From: Parelaphostrongylus tenuis
Lineage: Eukaryota > Nematoda > Chromadorea > Rhabditida > Metastrongylidae
DNA: 64,000 nucleotides
Direction: 5' to 3'
Assembly (NCBI GenBank): GCA_019055375.1
Contig: JAHQIW010000979.1
Span: 1 to 64,000, forward strand
The notes beneath the pieces were generated by a model, which did no database searches, had not been told where the DNA came from, and saw nothing but the letters and a program-made list of their open reading frames with translations. Positions 1-12,145 of the stretch are shown piece after piece. The position numbers and the translations under genes are program-made. Each line of letters begins with the position of its first letter. Position 1 is the first letter of the stretch.

Positions 1-599
1 CGTATTCATCATTATGAACATAAGAATTGGATAAGTGAAACGGCAATTCAGTCAGGGTGTGTGATTTTGAAATGATACGCAAGGGACCCGGCAGCCAAAG
101 AGTTTGAGGTTTGGGCCGATAAGGATACACAAGTGGGAGGCGGATGGCGCGATAGCACGGGCATGACGTGTGTGGGCGTGCGTGCTAACTCGTTTGTGCG
201 TTTTGGCGAGGGTCAGGAGGGTGTGTCGTGTAGCTTAGACGTAATCATGCTCCTCTATCACTAAGTTCTGGGAAGTTTCATATTAGATCGCGAGGAGTAG
301 CAGGTGTCTTTTTTGGACGAACTTATAATATTCCCACAACAACATGCATGAGGTTAGATCATCATAGAAAGGGCTCCGGAGTGATGACTGATAAGATGAA
401 AATTCAACAAGCCGTGAGTGACTCCAAATCTTCAAAAAAAAAAACAATTATACTTCTATTTCTCGAGAAAATTCGGCATTTTAAGGGTATTTATGTCGGG
501 CTATCTTTAATATCCAAGAAAATACGCACTACTAAGGAGAAAAACGTATTGTTTGAAATAGCATCTGGTCTTTCACTTGAACGGATTTTGTTTGCAATA
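1..599. other. No recognisable gene; unassigned sequence
   Basis: No exon with consensus splice sites, no RNA gene and no known element could be supported here. A 123-codon open frame at 348-719 has low-complexity Lys/Ile-rich composition and runs into the repeat that starts near 600, so it is not taken as a gene. Confidence 0.4.
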
Positions 600-1008
600 A
601 ATTTCAGTTTGCGAAATATCTCATTTTGTAAGCAATTAGATACCGAACTACAAACAAAAGCTCTCAATAACAACCGTTCTCATAGCAACCGTGCCAAAAA
701 AATGAAAATCATTTTCTAGATCCAAAAGAATTGTAGCCTGTTCGGTTATCCGCGCCGTCTGTAGCGTGGTGGTTAGTAACCGAGTATGAAACATGGATGA
801 GATCAGGCATGCCATTCTCTCGAGATACGAGTAATCATCAAGAGAACTATTGCCGCACCACATTGACATATGCCGTATTATCCACACAAATATTTGAATT
901 CGCGAGTATGAGTGTTTATTTATTTGAGCGCAACCCAAAAGGCCGTACTGGTGGGATATTAGAGCAATACGCGTCACGCTGTATTCAGCGTCCAACTCTA
1001 CCAACACT
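600..1008 (+). repeat. Third copy of a palindrome-arm repeat
   Basis: About 400 bp aligns by eye, with many substitutions, to 13606-13990 in the left palindrome arm (same orientation) and to 18770-19165 in the right arm (reverse complement). Landmarks are the stretch around 600-660 with 'cgaaatat' and 'ccgaactacaa', and the block near 930-1008 ending in 'cgctgt'. It shows that this block is a dispersed repeat that existed outside the inverted duplication. No coding content is recognised. Confidence 0.6.
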
Positions 1009-1229
1009 GTCTATTTCTCGGGAACTATCCTTCTGTCCCTCACTTTTCCTCTTGTGCTGTAAACTCCTGAAGACTGAACTGGGACTTAGTTCTCACCAGT
1101 GACTACTCACTACTTACACAGTGAAATGCTTGACTTGCTAGAAAAATTTGCCACGAGAAACTTCTTGACGTTGCCACAGAGGAATATTTGAAAGCTATGT
1201 ACTTAAACCGCTCGTAATAATAATGGTAC

Positions 1230-2401
1230 TTTTCTGTTAAACGGCGGCAAATGAATACTCGACTTTATTCGTTGGATAAAGAATTTTAATAGGAGTGTTA
1301 GTAATCAATCTCTGATTCGTGACCGGTTTTTCAAAACCCTTTTTTAAAACGCTGTAAAACAAAAAAAACCCTTCCACACATTCACGCGTTTTTTCTTATC
1401 TGGCTCATATTTCGCTGAGTAAATTTCGTTCCTTAGACCGCTAGTACGCTTTCGGCAGCACAAGTCTCAAAGAACACAAAAATGTGTTTGCTTTTTCGAA
1501 AAGCTCTTTTGATCGCGCTGTAGAAGAAAGAAAAGATTTGTGTTTAAAACGTTGCCGGAGTGAGCTCTAGTTTAGACTACTAGTTATCATTCGACAGCGT
1601 AAGCTTCATTGATTCCAGTTCTCTGCTTATTTTCTGGAAAGTCCGTTTCTCTGCAACGTATCAGCTATGATAGTGTCGAGTTTCACATATTCGGCGATTT
1701 GATTACCGGCTAACCTCCGGGCTGTCGATCGATCGATGCCCTGACATCGTTAGACATGTAAAATGCAGCTTGTTATTCAGTTCGAAATTTCTTTTCCGTT
1801 CAGAAAGGAAACCCGGATAAAACGATTAACTCAGCAACTACGAAATTTTTTCTCTACATGCATAAGCTTTTCGTGCTTCCTGCGACTTACACGCGTGATA
1901 AAAATGGATGTCGCGGCGGGTGTCAAATAAAGCTTTATTTTGGATTTGACAGCCTTACAAAAGGTGTTTCGAAAAACCGGAGTCTACGACCCTACCAGAA
2001 GCGCATGCGGCGCAGTGGTTAGAGGTGCACTGCGTCGCCCACAAGACCGATGGTTTGATTGCAAGCTCATGGCTTATAAGCCATCCATCCCTCTGGGTTC
2101 GGTAAATTGGTACCAGGTTGGTCTCAGACTTGTCTGGAAGGAGAACAGCACTGGCTCGATAAGCCACCGCGAGTGGTTGTAAATGCCAGGTGTAAGCATT
2201 AAATCATCTCAAACGAAGTTGAAAATTGAAGGTGAGTGCATGATGCATCCCTCAGGTATTGATCATCGCCGAGAGCTCTATCCTTTATTCTTTTACGGCT
2301 TTAGCCAAAGGTTTAAGCTTTTGAAGGCTTACAACACTCCTTTGAAAAATTTCTGCTGAGCAAATGGTATCGAGTATTCATTTATCGTCATCTAACAGAA
2401 G
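1230..2401. mobile_element. Long-TIR non-autonomous DNA element, copy 1, split by a SINE
   Basis: The two ends are inverted copies of each other over roughly 170 bp: the left end (from 'ttctgttaaacggcggcaaa') and the reverse complement of the right end share the sequence around 'aatgaatactcga', a block containing 'aggagtgtt', and a block with 'ccggtttttc' and 'acgctgtaaa'. Related copies lie at 5752-6162, 27283-28163, 45309-46197, 52337-53080 and 56356-57250. No transposase is seen, so it is presumably mobilised in trans. The right TIR is interrupted at about 2001-2298 by a SINE, so the SINE arrived later. Confidence 0.65.
2001..2298 (+). mobile_element. tRNA-derived SINE, copy 1
   Basis: The 5' head has a Pol III A-box-like segment ('ggcgcagtggttagaggtgc', 2010-2029) and a weak B-box-like segment ('gatggtttgattgcaa', near 2049). 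The body contains 'ggtaccaggttggtctcag', and the 3' end has 'gcatccctcaggtattgatc' followed by 'gagagctcta'. The same order of segments recurs at 9480-9783, 23765-24072, 42870-43158 and 61619-61920, which defines a family of about 300 bp. This copy lies inside the right TIR of the surrounding DNA element. Confidence 0.7.
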
Positions 2402-4029
2402 AAAACCCAGTAGTAACATAACAGTAGAGACATGCCAACACTGAAACAATGCGAGCGAAAGCATGATGGAAGGGTCAGTAAGTGAGAGCAAAACGTCATT
2501 TGAGAGGATGCCTCGATCAAAGAGACTGGCTTTGCCATGTAATGGTAAATCTGATCTGTATTTGGAACGTACAATGCAGTGGTAACGCTTGATTAACACA
2601 CTAGAAGATTCGTATGATAGTTCAATAACTCTGACTTATAATGACAACATGTTGGTTTTAACATCTGAGAAATAAAAAGGTTCCAAGAGTGGCAATGCTT
2701 CTACGGAGCGATGACGGAGTAGAAGTTTCAATTGATCTTCACTCAATTATATAGAAATCTGTCTTTATCTACACAGTCTTTTTACAACCATAATTTCACC
2801 GCTGTACTGCTACATAATATAGAAGATATGACTTGCTTATGTTTGTGCTTCTATTTCTACTTCTATAATGATTTTTCCTCTAAGATTTTCTATGATATAT
2901 GTTACTCAAAATTTAGCGGAAACTCCTTTCACATGTTCACGTGTAGAGTTAATAGTGTGTAGAAATCTCTCGAAAATTACGTTGAGTTCGTTCTTGACTT
3001 CGACTAATTATTTCTGTCAAGTTTTGGCACATCACTCTATCTGTTGATACTTTCTCTAGTGCTGCAGCTTTAGAAGGCATTTTACCAAGAACATTGTGAA
3101 ACGGAATCGTCTGGGTAGCAATTTATATAAATTGGTGGTCAATGCTTGCTATGTAAAGCTGATGACCCCAAAGATGGAAAAAAAGTTACCTTCATGGTGA
3201 AAACAATAACGATATTATGTATTCTTTTTGCTGAGCTAACACGAGATTTTTCCATCTCTTCCTTATTATGGCTCACATTTCTGCAATTTCGCCTTAGTCA
3301 GAGCCACAGCGATTCGCGTCAAGTGCAAACAGCATTTGTTCGTCTTCCGATATTGGTCTTCGTAGCCATCGAATCGAGATGAATCCAGTAATATGAATAC
3401 CTATCCGCACAAATGTAGTAGTGTCCCCAGGGTCATCTTTATGCAGGAAAAAGCAAAAACATTATTGCACAGCAGCTCTATATCGAGATATAGGTTGTCC
3501 GGAAATTAAGAAGGTCGATGATCGAAATTCTATCTTATCCATGATTGGGCAAGCACCGTTACTCCAATGAGCCACGAACTACTTTCTTAAAACAATTGCC
3601 ATAGATAATTGTCGAAGTACATTTAACAAATCGTGACAATGCGTAATTTCTCACTGCAGTCTCCAAACGACGTAGCCACACCGTTTTTAGAATTACTGAG
3701 CAGAAATTGTTAATATGGAGCAACAAATAAACGAGCTTTTTACAAACATTTTCGCTTAGAACTGCCCATTAATTACAAAAAGTATAAGAAAAAGTTGTTC
3801 TGTAGAAACAAACACTTGAATAGGTGACCACCACAATGTTTATACCGGCAACAATGCCCATTACAATGGATTTTTACAGAAATCATATTGTTATCAAAGT
3901 GTTAAAAATAGGAGAGAAGATATCTTTTGACAACACTCGTGGCTCACGCTGTCGTATAGTAATTGGAAGGGGCCTTAATATATCCTCCATCAATTTCTGT
4001 AGCTTGCTAGAGTAGCTCAGTGAGTTTCC
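2402..4029. other. Intergenic stretch, nothing identified
   Basis: Open frames here (for example 2732-2962 and 3146-3382) have biased, low-complexity composition, no recognisable domain and no flanking splice consensus. No TIR, SINE or RNA gene was found by eye. A short self-complementary 'atatcgagatat' near 3481 is the only small structure noted. Confidence 0.3.
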
Positions 4030-4530
4030 CGTTCTGATGGGATTCGTTAAGCATCACATCTTTTTTCGGGCTTTCTGTGTAGAGATTGGGCCATGGGGTC
4101 GGTGTTCTCCCTGTGATACTCTTGACATTTCGAGTCTGCCTTCTCGGCTTGCATAGAAGTAGCGGGATTTGAAGACATTCTTTTCGTCAAACACGAATGT
4201 GGCGTTCAAAATCACTCTGTTCCTTGTAAACATCACTTTCGTTAGATTTTGTTGGGGACCAATCTTTCTATATATGTTGTTCGAAATCGGTCAGCATCCG
4301 CATCATATGACTGCTATTTGGTGTTATATGATCAATCTCATCAGCAAAGCACAGACGGTGTGATTGTCGACCATCGATTCCACTCCCATGGTGTTTCATT
4401 CAAGTGCTCGCATAATGCTGTGGAGGGTGGTAAGAAATAATTTTGAGGAGAAGTTATCACTTTGTCGAACCCCCTTCCCTGCGTCCACGGTAAATTCGTT
4501 TCAGAATGGGGAGGTTTTGATTATGAAACC
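4030..4530 (-). mobile_element. RTE-clade non-LTR retrotransposon fragment (reverse transcriptase)
   Basis: Translated on the minus strand in shifting frames, this gives the catalytic RT motif LCFADEIDHITPN (about 4318-4362), the equivalent of the LRFADDIVLITPN block typical of nematode RTE elements. Upstream, at about 4440-4500, is a remnant of the RGVRQGD..SPK block. Downstream is a segment with 'LTKVMFTRN' (about 4200-4236), matching the conserved 'L..TKTMFM.NG' stretch. The second Asp of the catalytic pair reads Glu, and there are several frameshifts and stops, so the fragment is dead. It lies just outside the left end of the giant inverted repeat. Confidence 0.75.
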
Positions 4531-4816
4531 CTTATGAAGCTCACTAGGAAAAGGAAGGTGTAACAGTGACGAGAATTAAGCCTTTGTTTGATAGAAAGTT
4601 AATGGCACAAAAAGATCACTTTAGAACTAGACGAACGCCGAAAGAAAGATCTATGTGAGCTGGAAGAAAGCTGAAACCTTTTTCAGGGTGGATTCTTCTT
4701 ACTCTCACGTTCATCTGAATATATTTTATCAAAACTGTATTTTTATAGTTCCCAGCTTCAGAAAAATGGGCACAGTCAGATGTATAGTCCCACCATACAC
4801 TTTTTCTTTCATATTA

Positions 4817-5466
4817 TTTGGTATCCAACTAATGTTTCCGAATTTGATCCAAAAATCCAAATCTATTTTTCCAAGTATTCAAAAGTACAAAAACTGTGAG
4901 TGAAGTGTTCTCCGTCTTCCTGGATGCAATTATGTCAATGCTCCGGCAACAAATAAATTCCGAGCTCACAAAACTCATTATTTTTCGATGCAAACCAACG
5001 AGTCAATTCTCGACGCAAATGATTGATGTCTAGAAAGTTCTTCTTGTCCAACCAATTCTCCAATGATCTGAAGTGATGGAAATCTGGCGGAGACAGACAT
5101 TTGGACAATACAACGGATGATACAAATGCTCTGAGCCCGAGTCGGTCAACTTCTTTCTTGTTTTCTAGGCAACGTGTAGCTTTGCATTGTCTCGAAACAA
5201 ATTGACTTGGCGATAGCGGTGACGTGAAATAGCTCGAGCAAATGATGTTGTCAAATGCAACTTGAAAAATGTGCTCCAATTGAAACTCGTAAAGCAGGCA
5301 AATGATTTTCCGCGACGGCTTCATTTTTGGACAATTAAGTACAGAAATATGCTGAATGCTAAACGATACGTAAGAAAATTCTACACAATATAGTAAGAAA
5401 AAAATTTAGTTCAATGGAAAGTTTTTATTTTCTGGATCATGTTTGGAAACATAGTTGAAGACCTAA
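4817..5466 (-). mobile_element. Mariner deletion derivative (650 bp), left-arm copy
   Basis: The element is flanked by TA on both sides (4815-4816 and 5467-5468). Its imperfect TIRs are of the type TTAGGTCTCCAACTAAGTTT. The minus strand begins with a peptide MKPSRKIICLLYEFQLEH, matching the start of mariner transposases (M.PSREVIR.LLLYEF.L), and then jumps to the C-terminal part (5000-5150). The helix-turn-helix region and the catalytic triad are therefore largely deleted. The paralogue at 28910-29661 has a similar internal deletion, so this derivative predates the inverted duplication. Confidence 0.8.
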
Positions 5467-5751
5467 TAGTGTTGTCAGGTAAAACTGCTTCTTTTCTCTA
5501 ACCCTGTGTGATCGCTTCAGTACGGTTTCCTCGGGAATCAAGGGTAAAGCACTTCGTTTGACATTCACGCGTAATCGAAAGAAGACAGTGTTCAAGGAGA
5601 GAAGCAACTAAATTCGAGTGCAAAATTCGAACATTCTTGTGCGATGGACGCAGTGAGAGGCATCGAATTTGGGGAATGCTATGTTCCGCACAATATGAGA
5701 CGGCGGATCATGTAATAAAAATATGGGAATTTTATTGCATCAATGTATATT

Positions 5752-6162
5752 TTGTACCGGCCAACCTAAGGGCATGGGGAGGGAAAGGGCGTCGATAAAT
5801 GACCTGACGGATTGGACACGTGGAGTACAACAATTTATTCAACTGGAAATTTCTTCTTTACTTGGAAGAAATTCTATATAAACGATTAAAACAGATGCCA
5901 TGAGGTTTCCTTTACAGGTTCATATGCTTTTCGTGTTTCCAACAAGCTATACGCATGACAAAAATATGAAGACGAGAGGCCGATATAAAACATAATTTAC
6001 TTTGGGATTTTACAGCGTTATAAACGGTGGCTTGAAAAAGCGGCCACGTAATGCTCTAGCCAGAAATTTGAGCTTTCAAATAATTTTTGACACTTCTATG
6101 AAAAATTGTTCTTCAGCAAATGATCGAATATTCATTGGTTCCCAGATAACCGAAAAGTACAG
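5752..6162. mobile_element. Long-TIR DNA element, truncated copy (left arm)
   Basis: This stretch carries one half of the family seen complete at 56356-57250: the central 'ccggccaacctaag' block, the 'cttttcgtgtttcc' block, and the right TIR ending with 'cgaatattcattgg'. The right-arm partner at 27283-28163 has both halves. The left arm lacks the sequence equivalent to about 27695-28620, with the junction near 5752. Confidence 0.6.
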
Positions 6163-6490
6163 ATACACCTAACTGGAGAGGTCCATTATATCAGCAAGTG
6201 AAGTTTTACTATTACATTGCATTCCCGTTAGTTTTTCGTTCCATGTCAACACTACCAAGTTTGTCCAGTTATGACATCGACAATATCATCGTTTGTCGTA
6301 TGACTTGGGTATAGTTTAGTTCACACTTTCAGCAGAGTCATGACACAAATTAGGTAACTGAATACACTTCATAATGAATTTTATAGAAAAAAAATCAATT
6401 CTGAAAGTTTGTCTGTTGCGCCTAAAATCGTTCATATCTTACACTGTAAAGATTGACCTTTTCCGTTGATCTGCTATAGTATCGACTCAC

Positions 6491-6699
6491 GTTGAGCATA
6501 CTAAGTATAAAAGTGGATTCAGACCACAAAACGATATATAGTACAAATTCATCGCAAACACTGTCCACAACGAATCCGGCAAAAAGTAACCGTAGTAGCG
6601 CCAGAGAGTCGTGAAACTAGTCATTACCAGAAATAAAACCGCTGCATGGACAATCAAGCGAAGTTCGATCTTTTGATCAGTAGTCTCTCCTTGTTTCAT
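6491..6699 (-). CDS. Serpentine (7TM) chemoreceptor-like exon, left-arm copy
   Basis: This is a single 209-nt exon on the minus strand. It follows an acceptor 'ttcatccag' and ends at a donor 'gtgagt'. The translation has two hydrophobic segments: 'LIVHAAVLFLVMTSFTTLW', and 'NLYYISFCGLNPLLYLVCS' preceded by 'DSLWTVFA'. The pattern of a polar/basic lead (QKIELR), a TM6-like helix, a short loop and a TM7-like helix with an NP motif fits the end of a nematode chemoreceptor (Srx-like by general pattern; the subfamily is a guess). The frame is open. The copy at 26732-26940 has exactly the same length with about a dozen substitutions, roughly half synonymous. No other receptor exons were found nearby, so the rest of the gene may have been lost to the surrounding mariner debris. 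Confidence 0.6.
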
Positions 6700-7009
6700 C
6701 TGGATGAAGTAAAAAAGTGACATTGCTTATTGGCGACAACAATAAGTTGTAGTAGCTCAGTGATGATAAAGCAATGTTTTTCTCTTTGGGGACAAAGCTG
6801 GTTCCAGTTTGGTGTCTTAAATGGATTCATAGCTTGGGAACACCAATCAAGGTCTGCATATGCATTGCAGGGAATTTCTGGCGACAATGCATAGGCTGAA
6901 GTGTGATAATAATCACATTTTTGGGACGAGATTTATCCGTCTGGATACACGATTTAGGAGAACTTTCTCAACGGATAAAATTCTTTTCTCAAGCCTAAGT
7001 AATTTGTCA

Positions 7010-7620
7010 AAAGATTAAATCTTGGAGATTTTACAGTTGCATCGACAAGAAAGTCGTGATCTGCGTGTGATGAAACTTTGAAGAGTTTTGCATTTTCAGT
7101 TGGCTCCAAATGGTCATACCATCAATGCCGAGCTTTATTGCCAATAGTTGGATCACGTATAGAACAAATTGGTGGAGAAGTATCTGAGATTGGCCCGACA
7201 AATCGCGTTCTCGTCTAGCAGATAATATCTAATCGTATACCGCTAATTAAGATCAAGCACAATCTTGAAGAGTTGGACGGCGTTGTAGTTGTTCCGTGCC
7301 TTGCCTAAATTCCAGATGTTGCTCCGTTCAATTATGAACTCTTTCGTTCAATGTGTCATTTTTCGAAAGGCCCGTCGATTTGAACCATTTGATGAAATCG
7401 AAGAAGAATGTCAAGAGTCTTAGATTTAAAGGAGATGAAATGATTTTTTGAGCAGATCCGGACTCTTGAAGGACGATGCCAGAAAGTCGTGGACAGTAGT
7501 GGTTTACAATTTGAAGAGTGGTTAGCTGTTTTTGTTGCTAATTTGCTCATAAAAACGAAACTTTCAAATATTTTCCAGAACTTTTTTACTCAACACAAAA
7601 TATAGAGAAGCCCACAAAGA
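7010..7620 (+). mobile_element. Mariner transposase remnant (C-terminal half), left arm
   Basis: Plus-strand translation in broken frames gives 'LDGVVVVPCLA', then a segment equivalent to the 'APSDYHLFRSM..F..G' block (around 7325-7370). It continues to a segment equivalent to 'WQKVVDSNGLYF' (7480-7510). In-frame stops and shifts make it a pseudogene. It pairs with 25850-26427 in the right arm, where the same peptide is better preserved. Confidence 0.65.
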
Positions 7621-8007
7621 TTGTGCAACCGCAAATACAATATTGATGAGGATCGAGATCACTTGACTTTTTCAGTGTTTGATATAGGGAACGTCTGAAA
7701 CTCATCATCTGCTTCGCAAATTTTTCTTAATCATTCATATCATCAAGCCATTCATTTTTCACTTTCAATCTGTGTTAGCTAAGACTTGGAGGATAAAACA
7801 TCGAAGAGGTAGTGAACTGTCCGCTCCGGCCGGATATTGCGTATGATGGTTCCTCCCCACATAGCATGGCTCCAAAGTTTTGCTCATGGCGCATGAATAT
7901 GTCAATGTGGTCTAGACCTCCACCAAAGTGTCAGCTGCAGAGGAGAGCCTAATCATCGTTGGTATTTTTTTGCACACCTCGTTCTCCATTTAAATCAGGA
8001 AAATGCT

Positions 8008-8744
8008 AGTAAGTTGAAGAAAGAGTTCCTCAAAATCCGCCAAAAGTTTATACATAATTCCAATTTGGAACTGACTATTTCTCAAAATAAAAGTAATCAT
8101 TATCCACGACCTTCTGCTAACGATGTGCAAGTTTCAGGATCTGTTTAAATAATATTCCCTGGGCTTCGAATGGGCTTGTGCAAATTGCTAGCCTCTCACT
8201 TTGATCAAATATATCAATCGGCGTCCAGCAAATGCTCTGTTGAGCAGAATTGGACCATAATCGAACAACCCAGCATCTGGACTTTAAGTGGTTGCGGCAA
8301 GACCTTGATTCTCTCCAATGCATCAAGCATTCCTTAGCCTTCTCTGCGGTGTTAGATTTGGCACTGTCTTGCTGAGACAGTGTGCGTTTTCGACGAATCA
8401 ATGTCGAGTAAATCAACTTCAACGCATCCTAGACTCGATCTAACTGCTCGAATAGAGTTCGGTATTGATTGCGCGACCATTTGGAAGAAGTTTGAAATGT
8501 AAGACACTTTCAAAATTTCAAAAACGCAGATGATGATCTTCCTATCAAACGTATTTAGATGCACAACTGTGTGGCGAAGCTTGACCTTTTGAAAAAATGC
8601 AACTAAAACTTGCGTTGTCATGGGAGTTTTCTGATGGAAATATTCCTGAGATATTGCCATGAGTTTTGCAATGACTGGTACTATGTAAAACAGTCCATCA
8701 GATCTGAACTTTTCAAAGGTGCTAAAGATTTTTTTCTCACCTAG
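8008..8744 (-). mobile_element. Mariner remnant with TIRs, left arm
   Basis: The end near 8731-8744 ('tttttctcacctag', followed by TA) and the end near 8008 ('taagttgaagaaagagttc') form degenerate mariner TIRs like those at 54658-55209. The minus-strand translation includes 'RTLSQQDSAKSNTAEKAKE', equivalent to the QQDNA..HTAK catalytic block that holds the second Asp. The N-terminal DNA-binding part is largely missing and the frame is broken. The right-arm partner is 24786-25525. Confidence 0.7.
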
Positions 8745-9095
8745 TAATTATGTCTAGGCGAGACTAAAATGGGTTCTTTCACCGTGAGAGATTCATCAAG
8801 ACTCGCCCAGCGGTAACAACACTGCTTTTTGAGAGCTGTACTCCCTACGAATACACTTCAACCTGGACTCCTTCCTGTCTCACTATAATTTTTTCTTGTA
8901 CGATCTATGTTTTACTGGTGCACTTCCAAAAAGTTGATGGCATAGGTGAAGGTGTGATATTTATTTTCAACTTACTACCATCATCTTTATTACTTATTCG
9001 CGTAAACTGCCTCTAGGTATTGTGTAGCTTGCAGAATTTCCTCTAGTCGCTTAGCTATCTTGAGTTCCTCGTCCGTCTAAGAATTTCTTTTCATC

Positions 9096-9120
9096 TGTGT
9101 GGCAAATCCTTTGCCACACA
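9096..9120. repeat. Perfect 11-bp hairpin, left arm
   Basis: TGTGTGGCAAA (9096-9106), loop TCC, TTTGCCACACA (9110-9120). The counterpart at 24421-24445 is also a perfect hairpin, although neighbouring bases differ. Confidence 0.8.
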
Positions 9121-9479
9121 AACTTCCTTGCTGATAATCTAAACCCAGAAGCGTGGAGGAATCGGCTAGTCAAACGTGTGATGGAACCCTAACCTTTGCG
9201 CGTCATTAAATAGCACTTCTATTCACAGTGTGTTTCCGCACCCGAACCATTGAATAGAGTGGATAATAAAAGAAAAAATCTCTTATTCTTTTGAACGAAC
9301 AAACCTTGAATATAGTCACCGCAATTGCTATGTAGACAATGAAGGTTAATGAATACCATGCAAATTATAAATACAGACTTTTGAACTAGACGGGAGCCTT
9401 CTACATTCGTGTACGACCATGACCACTTAAACATTTTCATGTAAAAGCTGCTCATCAATCTTTCGCTAAGCATTTTACC

Positions 9480-9783
9480 AAATAAAGGACAAAGCTCTCG
9501 ACATTGATCAATCCCTGAAATGATCATGCATCATTTTTCAATTTTTAGCTCCTATTTGAGGCCACTGAGCGATTGTGGCCTTTACGTGATTCGCGGTGGC
9601 CTCTGATGCATCACGCTAATGTTGCTCTCCTCCCAAACAAGTCTGCGACCACTCTGGTACCGATTTATCAAGTTTGACGGAATGGAAGGCTTGGTGAGCT
9701 AAAGAGCAAATTCGAACCACTGACCATGTGTGCTGACTCAAAGCCGCAAAGCACCTCTAACCTTTGTGCCACATGCGCTCATC
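9480..9783 (-). mobile_element. tRNA-derived SINE, copy 2 (left arm)
   Basis: On the minus strand the head starts at 'gagcgcatgtggcacaaagg' (9783 downwards) with the A-box-like 'ggttagaggtgc'. The body holds 'ggtaccagagtggtcgcag', and the 3' end gives 'gattgatcaatgtcgagagc'. It is the reverse-complement partner of 23765-24072. Confidence 0.7.
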
Positions 9784-10099
9784 TGCACTAAAATCGATTG
9801 ATAGACAACAGATCAAAGGAAGTAGTTGAGTCTTGTCTTGTTGCTTAAAAACGAATGTCTAAGCTTTTTACCTGCTTGGATTGTAGAGAACTTCTGAGAA
9901 AGTTATCTGAAGTACCCAAATCGCTAAGCAGTACAGAAGTGTAAGTAATATTCCACCCTAAACATGTTACGTCACCTAACTTCTAATTGATACGTAGTCC
10001 ATAAAGTTTCCTTTCTAATAAGGTAAAGGACGTGAATATTCACTTAATTCTTGAAAATGATTCACGAATTTATGCCTTTATTTTTATCGGATATATCTC

Positions 10100-11030
10100 A
10101 TCTAAGTATAACCATCACTAGTCCATAAAAACAAACAAAGTATACACGTTTCTACTGACGCAAAATGATTTTGTTTTGAGCTTTTAGCTAGATTTTCAAA
10201 GCTTTGCTCATGTAGGAAGCTGTCGAAATGCTTAGAAAAGTGGCGGCCGAAAGTTGAAAGTTCTCGTGAACAAGCTGGATGCGACACACATTGCACACAG
10301 TTTTGTAGCTCTCATCAATTTCTGCAACGTCGATGTTAGAGTTTGTTGCAGCGCATTAGCTCGGCTAAAATTTGGTTTCTTTCTGGATATCAATGTAAGG
10401 CACGGTCGCTGAAATTTCTCATGAATTCCTCTGAGTTGTAGGGCGCACTTCATCGCCATAGCCGCAGTAAGTTTCAGCAAACTGTGACAGGTTGAAGCGG
10501 TTAGCAATCATCAAATAGCGTGATCTTGTGGTTGCGCGGTTTTGATCCTGAGAAGCGACTCGAACTTCACCGAGGTTCAACCACAGAGCCTATCGTTGTC
10601 GACTCTCGTGGAAGATCCACTTCTCATCAGACGTTACAATGTGCTCGTGAAATAGGCCGCTTTGGTTATAAAATAAAGAAAAGCACCGGTGATGTGTCAG
10701 AACAGCAATTTCACTGGCTGATATTTGATATAACTGACGTGCTGCATTGGTTTACCAAATTTTTACGACTTTCCAGCAATTTCTAAGTTCTTCCAAGCAG
10801 TTTTTGATACTTCTAGTGCTAACAGTAAACTTTGATACTTGCTCTAGAACTAATGCTAATGCTTGCTGGAAAGCATCCAATCCATAGTCCTCTTTGGCAC
10901 GAATCACCACGGCGAAATTGTTGAAACAAACGCTGTGTTGTGCTCTCATAAACACTTCCACGGTCTCATATCCCACTAAGGTTTTGAGCCGTTTGGGCTG
11001 CATTGCGATCATGCATGAATTCGTCGGAAT
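10100..11030 (-). mobile_element. Mariner transposase pseudogene, left arm
   Basis: The minus strand reads through fragments of one transposase. There is a helix-turn-helix-like part (about 10752-11012, with 'MRAQHSVCFNNFAVVIRAK'). A degraded version of the TSDEKWIFHESR block follows near 10600-10640, and then a C-terminal block near 10150-10290 equivalent to 'HPVYSPEHSTFSHHFSEHFD'. Several stops and frameshifts are present. The right-arm partner at 22380-23440 preserves the TSDEKW and YSPE..TFSHHF blocks better. No functional triad can be assembled. Confidence 0.65.
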
Positions 11031-12120
11031 AGATTTGTCGAAATTACCGTTCTGGATTTGGCTTTTTATTTAAATGCCCTTAGACGGAATTTCAATCGCC
11101 ATTTTAAAGTTTGCAATGAAACTACATCAAATAAGTTTTATGATATAAAATAGCCGAAAACACGAAAAAAAAGCTAAAAATGCTCAAGATAATCAAATTA
11201 AATAATTGTCATTTATAACTATCAAACTTGCATGTACGCCACTGATATTTTCTTCAAAATCATTTCTTTTTAGAACAATCGTTTATTGTGAAATTCAAAA
11301 ATCGCAACGCTCGATCTTGATTCTGACTATTGTAAAAAAACAAACCATGTTAAAATCAAGTTATTGTATAGTAATAAGAGTGGAAAAATAGTATACGCAA
11401 CACCGACGGTGAGGGTACTGCGCGCTTCAGGAGACATTTTCTCGATTGAGGCTAAGGTTTAATTTGCTGCCATGTTCTATAAACATCTTGAAACAATTCA
11501 ACATTCAAATGTATCGGTTAATTTAAGGACGTATCAAGAAATAACTCGAGACTACTCTTCTGATAGTTCTCAAAGCGATATCAAACTGAATAATTGCGAC
11601 AGTGCAATAGTGCGATAGTCCACAGGAAGGGCGCGAGTGAACTAGGGGCTATTATTTTGCACCAAAATTTATCACAGTTGCTGGGAGACAAAAAAATAAA
11701 AGCACGTATGGAAGAGCATTCTAAGTTCGTGCTTCTTGTAGAGATTTCATCATACTGTTCCTTACTATGAGATTGCAAACACTGCTATCACTTTGTATCC
11801 GATGAGGCATGCGAGGACAAGTATTGATAAACATGTGCTTATATTTTACTGTGCTCTATATACGTTTAGAAAGAACTTTGCAAAAGAACGAAGTTCCAGG
11901 AAGAGTTGTACTACGACAGATTAAGGGATATAGCTTTTGGATTAGTAATTAGAGATTCTGGACAACAGCACACACTTGTTTGCGAGGTCAAGAACCCTGA
12001 CTGATAGGCAGTAAACATCTCAACTTATTCCCCAAAGCAAATGGAAATTTGTGCACCTCTATGTGCTACCAATAGTTTACGTAGCAAGCTCTAATCGTGG
12101 AAATACCAAAAATGTGTTTT
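11031..12120. other. Unassigned palindrome-arm sequence
   Basis: Collinear with about 20800-22320 of the right arm. No exon or known element was recognised. Short open frames (11206-11391, 11581-11778) have no conserved counterpart frame in the other arm. Confidence 0.35.
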
Positions 12121-12145
12121 CTAAAGGAATTTCTTCTCATAGCAC

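Noticed and set aside
757..800. A-box-like 'tagcgtggtggttagtaacc' as a tRNA gene
   Set aside because: No B box at the right spacing, and the segment aligns with an ordinary part of the arm repeat.
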